Origin: Verrucomicrobiales bacterium
GTDB taxonomy: Bacteria > Verrucomicrobiota > Verrucomicrobiae > Limisphaerales > UBA9464
Reading direction: 5' to 3'
DNA: 10,043 bases
NCBI GenBank assembly: GCA_005789375.1
Contig: SXXZ01000056.1
Coordinates: 1-10,043, forward strand
The notes under the pieces are model-generated. The model was not told the origin of the DNA. It saw only the letters and a list, made by a program, of their open reading frames with translations, and searched no databases. Below, in pieces: positions 6,138-10,043 of the stretch; within the stretch, counting starts at the first letter, position 1, and the number at the start of each line of letters is the position of its first letter. A program made the translations under genes and the position numbers.

Positions 6138-6205
6138 CGACGATTATTTTCCCCAGCGCATTGCCTCACAATTCTGGTTGCCGGGAAGGGGAAGAATAAT
6201 TGTCG
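6138..6205. repeat. Long imperfect inverted repeat in the divergent spacer
   Basis: Left arm 6138-6154 (CGACGATTATTTTCCCC) pairs with right arm 6188-6205 (GGGGAAGAATAATTGTCG) through 17 pairs, with one G-T pair and one bulged G (6194); A6137-T6206 adds another pair. The arms enclose 33 nt. The position between divergent DUF1080 and 694-aa genes suits a dimer-binding operator or a structured leader. I see no transposase or target-site duplication that would make it a mobile-element end. Confidence 0.55.
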
Positions 6206-6236
6206 TGTAACAGGCGGCTTAACCACATTACTCCCC

Positions 6237-8321
6237 ATGACGTCTGGACCCGATTCCCCGATATTCACGATGGCGACAGTTGCCCTGAGGCTTTTGCTGG
6301 GATGCCTGAGCCTTCAGGCCGTTCTCCCCATGGGTGTCTGGGCAGCCTCGCTGTCGGTGGACGGTGTTCATCGGGTGCCGCACCTCCAATCCACCGAGAT
6401 GCAGTATCGCAAGAAGGCCGATTTCAGCCTCGGTGCGCGGGTGGAGGTTTACCTGCGCAATACATCCACCGAAGTGGTGGTCATTCCGGCTTCAGCCGAC
6501 ATCCGGTTGCGCGGTCACACTCCCGAGGAACTGCTGAAGACCGACGAGTGGGCGTGGCATGACCTACCGTCCGCATGGGGCGGCGAACCGCTCCGCCTGC
6601 CACCGGGTGCCATGACTGTTTGGAGTTGGAACGGCAAGCGCGCGGAGTGGGGTACGAACACACAGACCGAGTTGGCAGTGGGTCTTCCCGGAATGGGCGA
6701 GGCCGATCGGATGCAGGTGCGGATCGACAGTCCCGACGTATGGCTCTCAGCCGTGACGTTTCTCGGCACGGGAACCCACATTCAACCGGATTCCGTGCTC
6801 TTTCATCTGGTCAATCGCACTGCTGGCTCGCTGCGACTCGAAGCCTGCCGTCTCTGGTTGCCGGAGAACAATGCCACGTGGCGCTCTCTCAAGGCTCAAC
6901 CGTGGATCAGCAACCGACTGGATCGCTTTCCGACGGACGGTCTCATCCCAGCGAACCATCGTGGCGGTGCGCGCGTGGACACGGGTCGGTTGCCGCTCAC
7001 CTACGCTGCGCTGGAAGTGCGCTTGTCCGACGCTGCCGGAAAGCCGATCACCGTCTGGACCCACCAACGCATCAAACGCGAGGTGTTCGATATCAGCGGT
7101 GGTTGGGTGGCCTCGAAACTGGGCTCCAGCAACACCCTGCACGCGGAGCCGTATTTGCAAACGCTGAGCCGGATGCACATCAACGCGGGCATGCACGAGC
7201 ATGTACCCGGATATTCGGACACGCCGCTCTTCGAAAAGTATCCGCTCAAATACATGAACCGGCTGCAACCCGTTGCGCGGTACGACAGCGACTCGATGCT
7301 CCCGCGCATTCATGCCGTGGAGTTTCTGGGTGAGCCGCAGTATGGCGGTGGCAAGCCCGTGGCACCGCAGGATTGCTGGAAGGCGTTCGCGCCCTACGCG
7401 CCAACCCGGCTTCCGACTTCGGTGACGCTCAGCGAGGAACGGGTGTGGCGTTTCTACGCCGGTGTCTCCGACTACCCGCACTACGACGCCTATCGCGTGA
7501 CCGCGCCATCGCCCGATGCCTGGGGCCAGTACGACCGCTGGGGTGGCCAACGGATCCGCTGGGGGGCTCCTCTTGAAACCATTGGCGAAATGTCGCGGTC
7601 GTTGCGCGAACTGAACCGCCCCCGTCCGGTGGCTTATTGGTCTCAAGGATCCCACCATGACTGGAGAGGCTACGGCGGACGCAAGCGCGGTTCCCCGACC
7701 CCCGATGAACTCCGTCTCCAAGCCTACCATGCCCTCGCCAGTCGCATCACGTCGCTCTACTGGTTCAACCTAAGTCTGCACTCGCTGGTGGCCTTCCCCG
7801 ATTTGATCGAACCGATGACCCGCGTCGGCCGCGAGATTCGGATGTTGGAGAATTACTGCCTCGAAGGCGACGCCACGAGCCACGAACGCGTGTTGCGGGA
7901 TGGCAAGTCGGACTGGGACTTGGATGTGGTGGCCGGACCTCGCGGGGCGCTGCTGTTTGCGCTCGACCTGGCCTACACACCGGACCCAGAGGAACACGTC
8001 TTCAAGTTCGGCCCGCCGCGGGAGGCCACCTTTCTCTTTCCGCTGCCTGCTTATCTTCGTACGCCGGCCGAAATTTTCCGCGTGGATGCCGACGGGGTCA
8101 CGCAGGTTGAGCACACAGTGAGTGGCGGATTCGTGGAAATCCGCGACCGCGTCAGCCGCGCGACGATTTACGTGGTGGCTGCAAAAACCGGAGAACGCGC
8201 CCGCATCGAAACGCAGCGGCAGGCGCTCATCGCCCGAGAGAAAACCCTCGGTTTCGATCCCGCCGGTAAGCCGGCAGACATGGCCGTGTTGCAGGAAATG
8301 GCTCGAACAGCGGAGAAGTGA
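6237..8321 (+). CDS. Large secreted protein of unknown family, possibly glycosidase-like
   Basis: 694 aa from ATG 6237. The internal ATG at 6270 gives a cleaner signal peptide (MATVALRLLLGCLSLQAVLP, cleavage near VWA|AS) and may be the true start; neither has a Shine-Dalgarno. After export, residues ~40-285 look beta-rich with many short strands and Trp/Arg. Residues ~285-545 alternate strand- and helix-like segments, as in a (beta/alpha)8 barrel, and contain RMHINAGMHEH, AVEFLGEPQYGGG (360-372; Glu362 and Glu366 as possible acids), PVAYWSQGSHHDWRGYGG (464-481) and a segment YHALASRITSLYWFNLSLHS like the late barrel helix and strand of glycosidases. Residues ~560-660 look like a C-terminal beta domain. 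I do not recognise a named family; 'glycosidase-like' is inference from layout and the DUF1080 neighbour. Arginine codons favour CGC more than in the genes to the left (by eye), which might hint at separate origin. It is divergent from the DUF1080 gene. Confidence 0.75.
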   Translation: MTSGPDSPIFTMATVALRLLLGCLSLQAVLPMGVWAASLSVDGVHRVPHLQSTEMQYRKKADFSLGARVEVYLRNTSTEVVVIPASADIRLRGHTPEELLKTDEWAWHDLPSAWGGEPLRLPPGAMTVWSWNGKRAEWGTNTQTELAVGLPGMGEADRMQVRIDSPDVWLSAVTFLGTGTHIQPDSVLFHLVNRTAGSLRLEACRLWLPENNATWRSLKAQPWISNRLDRFPTDGLIPANHRGGARVDTGRLPLTYAALEVRLSDAAGKPITVWTHQRIKREVFDISGGWVASKLGSSNTLHAEPYLQTLSRMHINAGMHEHVPGYSDTPLFEKYPLKYMNRLQPVARYDSDSMLPRIHAVEFLGEPQYGGGKPVAPQDCWKAFAPYAPTRLPTSVTLSEERVWRFYAGVSDYPHYDAYRVTAPSPDAWGQYDRWGGQRIRWGAPLETIGEMSRSLRELNRPRPVAYWSQGSHHDWRGYGGRKRGSPTPDELRLQAYHALASRITSLYWFNLSLHSLVAFPDLIEPMTRVGREIRMLENYCLEGDATSHERVLRDGKSDWDLDVVAGPRGALLFALDLAYTPDPEEHVFKFGPPREATFLFPLPAYLRTPAEIFRVDADGVTQVEHTVSGGFVEIRDRVSRATIYVVAAKTGERARIETQRQALIAREKTLGFDPAGKPADMAVLQEMARTAEK

Positions 8322-8456
8322 AAAGTTCGACGCCGATCTCCTCACGATCTTGCCTGTGTCCGTCGCGGGGGTCTCCCGGCGCTGCTTTGTGGCTCCGGAT
8401 ATCGCCAACCCCGGCTGAAGCGGGTGCGGCTCTGGTTGCCCGCGCTCTAGGCCGCC

Positions 8457-8489
8457 AGCGGTTCGTTCATGAATGTCTACCGAACCGTT
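8457..8489. repeat. 9-bp hairpin
   Basis: AGCGGTTCG (8457-8465) pairs with CGAACCGTT (8481-8489), one G-T pair included, around a 15-nt loop. There is no T-tract. It may be part of a structured RNA or the 3' end signal of the 694-aa gene. Confidence 0.5.
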
Positions 8490-8774
8490 GCCGGGCTGTG
8501 CTGGGTCCCGAACTTCATCGCGGCCGAGATCATCCTTCGCGCCACTTCTTCAGGTGACAGACGCGATGGGCATGCAGTTAGAGAGGAGCAGGGTCGACTT
8601 GCCGTCCTCATCGGGAACGCAATGGAGCCACCCGCCGATGCCGTCGTGCGGTCGTCCCCGATTCATTGAAGCAGGCCCAGCGCAACGATTTCAGCAACGT
8701 CTTTCCACCGGCTTTGGCCATCGGATGATCCGGCGGCGTCACGAGGACGAACAGACAGGCTCTTCTGGCTTATT

Positions 8775-8801
8775 GGTCGAGGAAACACCGCCTCGACCTT
8801 T
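8775..8801 (+). terminator. Terminator-like hairpin
   Basis: Perfect 8-bp stem GGTCGAGG (8775-8782) / CCTCGACC (8791-8798), 8-nt loop, then TTT and TAT. It is the best intrinsic-terminator candidate in the window for plus-strand transcription, although the T-tract is short. It lies 454 nt after the 694-aa gene and 134 nt before the DUF1549 gene, so something in 8322-8774 may be transcribed on the plus strand. Confidence 0.5.
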
Positions 8802-8934
8802 ATGCCTGCCGAAACGATTCACTTGATCTGGCCGCATGAAGGCTGAATGACGTTTCCTGTCATGCACCTGAGGCCCGAGTGAGTCTCAAATCCGATTGGA
8901 CCAACCATCGGACACGGGGCAGAATGTTGCTGTT

Positions 8935-10043
8935 GTGAACACCACCGCCTCCTCCTTTTCTCCGGTGCATGCTGGGTTTCGGATCCTTCTTTTGGGGTGG
9001 CTTTGGGTCGGAGGTGTTGCCTGGGGTGCATCGACGACGAATGCTGTGCGCCGCGACCATTGGGCATGGAAACCCCCGGTACGGCCGGAGTTGCCCGTGG
9101 TGCGTCGGGCGGATCGAATTCGATCTCCGATCGACCGGTTCATTGTCGCCCGACTCGAGAGGGAGGATCTCAACCTGTCTCCGGAGGCCGACCGGGTCAC
9201 ACTTCTGCGTCGCCTCCATCTGGATCTCACCGGACTGCCGCCGAGTCCCTCCGACGTGGATCATTTTCTGGCCGACAAAACGTCCGGGGCTTGGGACCGG
9301 GTCGTATCGAGTTTGCTAGCCTCCCCGCATCACGGAGAACGCTGGGGACGACATTGGCTGGATGCGGCTCGCTATGCCGACTCCGATGGTTTCGAAAAGG
9401 ACAAGCCCCGGTTTGTCTGGGCATACCGAGATTGGGTGGTCGACGCCCTCAATCGCGACCTACCCTATGACCAGTTTCTCATCGAGCAAATCGCTGGCGA
9501 CCTGTTGCCTCAGGCGACCGATTCCAGCCGCGTGGCCACTGGGTTCTTGCGCAATGCGATGTTGAATGAAGAGGGCGGGGCAGATCCCGAGCAGTTTCGC
9601 ATCGATGGTCTCATTGATCGAATGGACTGCATCGGCAAGGCGGTGCTCGGCATTACCATTCAGTGTGCCCAATGCCATGACCACAAATACGATCCCATTT
9701 CGCAGGAGGAGTACTACCGCTTCTTTGCCTTCCTGAACAACGATCACGAATCGTCCGTCGTGGCCTACAGCCCTTCGCAACAACTCCAGCGTGACCAGTT
9801 GGCGCGGCAGATCCGGGAACAGGAGGAGATTCTTCGCCACACCACGGCGGACTGGCAGGTTCGCATGGCAGCCTGGGAAGCATCGGTGCGGGGCGATCAG
9901 CCGGAGTGGACGGTCGTTCATTGCGAGCATGTCGGAGAACGAGGGGAGAGGTTCTATCAATATGAAGACGGGTCGATTCGTGCTGCCAGTTATGCCCCCA
10001 CTCAATGGGCACCCCATTTCCGGGGCACGAATGGGCTCACCTC
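8935..10043 (+). CDS. Secreted DUF1549 (PSCyt2) protein, N-terminal part, cut by right edge
   Basis: 369 codons are open from GTG 8935 to the edge; the frame is closed upstream by TGA 8869-8871. No ATG is available. GTG 8935 or GTG 8965 both put a signal peptide at the N-terminus (HAGFRILLLGWLWVGGVAWG), and neither has a clear Shine-Dalgarno. Then come HWAWKPP, the linker to SPIDRFIVARLERE, and the DUF1549 domain: RRLHLDLTGLPPSPSDVDHF, HHGERWGRHWLDAARYADSD, WVVDALNRDLPYDQFLIEQI and GFLRNAMLNEEGGADPEQFR. It ends in CAQCHDHKYDPISQEEYYRF, with a c-type-like CxxCH (Cys244, Cys247, His248). Near the edge an insert with WTVVHCEHVGERG begins, as is common between DUF1549 and DUF1553. The family is large in planctomycetes and verrucomicrobia, exported, and usually linked to sulfated or complex polysaccharide use; its exact biochemistry is unsettled. 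The C-terminal DUF1553 half should lie beyond the window. Confidence 0.9.
   Translation, partial: MNTTASSFSPVHAGFRILLLGWLWVGGVAWGASTTNAVRRDHWAWKPPVRPELPVVRRADRIRSPIDRFIVARLEREDLNLSPEADRVTLLRRLHLDLTGLPPSPSDVDHFLADKTSGAWDRVVSSLLASPHHGERWGRHWLDAARYADSDGFEKDKPRFVWAYRDWVVDALNRDLPYDQFLIEQIAGDLLPQATDSSRVATGFLRNAMLNEEGGADPEQFRIDGLIDRMDCIGKAVLGITIQCAQCHDHKYDPISQEEYYRFFAFLNNDHESSVVAYSPSQQLQRDQLARQIREQEEILRHTTADWQVRMAAWEASVRGDQPEWTVVHCEHVGERGERFYQYEDGSIRAASYAPTQWAPHFRGTNGLT

Larger units (their letters stand above)
8322..8934. other. Gene desert with hairpins, possibly decayed or untranslated RNA region
   Basis: No frame here carries a protein I recognise, and the open frames are short, Arg/Ser/Pro-rich and overlap each other. 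A 61-codon open stretch on the minus strand (8662-8480, ending TAG 8479-8477) includes a protein-like segment, LSPEEVARRMISAAMKFGTQ, but has no clear start; it could be a remnant. Two hairpins (8457-8489 and 8775-8798) are the most definite structures. No T-rich terminator directly follows the 694-aa gene. Confidence 0.5.

Noticed and set aside
4979..6199. 406-codon plus-strand open frame
   Set aside because: It lies antisense to the desulfurase and the DUF1080 gene, whose proteins show full family motifs. Its translation is Gly/Val/Phe-rich with no recognisable domain, as expected for a GC-rich shadow frame.
6138..6205. Inverted repeat as terminal repeats of an insertion sequence
   Set aside because: Only 33 bp lie between the arms, so no transposase can be enclosed, and no flanking direct repeats were seen.
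6747..7730. 327-codon minus-strand open frame
   Set aside because: It is antisense to the 694-aa secreted protein, is Arg/His-rich, has no family motif and no ribosome binding site I can see.
7770..8408. 212-codon minus-strand open frame
   Set aside because: Antisense to the C-terminal part of the 694-aa gene, no recognisable motif, and it ends inside the gene desert without context.
8473..8826. 117-codon plus-strand open frame in the gene desert
   Set aside because: Arg/Ser/Pro-rich composition, no motif, no ribosome binding site, and it runs through the terminator-like hairpin at 8775-8801.
9460..10017. 185-codon minus-strand open frame
   Set aside because: Antisense to the DUF1549 domain, including the CxxCH region that is clearly coding on the plus strand.

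Overview
The window reads as chromosomal DNA from a member of the Verrucomicrobia/Planctomycetes group, most likely Verrucomicrobia. The pointers are a DUF3106 protein of the verrucomicrobial type next to a small membrane protein resembling anti-sigma factors, a secreted DUF1080 (3-keto-disaccharide hydrolase) protein, and a DUF1549-type protein with a CxxCH motif. The DNA is GC-rich by eye (not computed). I see no rRNA, tRNA, CRISPR array, phage gene or intact insertion sequence.

Layout, left to right. (1) 1-666, minus strand: the N-terminal part of a PAS-domain signalling protein that runs off the left edge. (2) 727-2530, plus strand: a small anti-sigma-like membrane protein, an 8-codon mini-ORF, and a secreted DUF3106 protein, chained by ATGA stop/start overlaps. 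The mini-ORF arose from an imperfect 23-bp tandem duplication of the start region. (3) 2713-4078, plus strand: a site-2 protease family (M50) membrane metalloprotease overlapping a PaaI-like hotdog thioesterase by 14 nt. (4) 4112-6016, minus strand: a DUF1080 secreted protein followed by a NifS/IscS-type cysteine desulfurase, convergent with the block before it. (5) 6017-6236: a divergent spacer holding two separate inverted-repeat structures. (6) 6237-8321, plus strand: a large, probably secreted protein of 694 aa that I cannot assign to a named family; its middle part looks barrel-like. (7) 8322-8934: about 0.6 kb with no convincing gene but with two clear hairpins. (8) 8935 to the right edge, plus strand: the start of a secreted DUF1549 protein.

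Functionally the window mixes housekeeping sulfur transfer (cysteine desulfurase), membrane proteolysis and signalling (PAS protein, anti-sigma-like protein, M50 protease), and secreted proteins typical of polysaccharide-degrading planctomycetes and verrucomicrobia (DUF1080, DUF1549, the 694-aa protein). I found no complete, clearly new multi-gene system. The points most worth following up are the duplicated translation start with its mini-ORF, the structured DUF1080/694-aa spacer, the unassigned 694-aa protein, and the hairpin-bearing gene desert after it.
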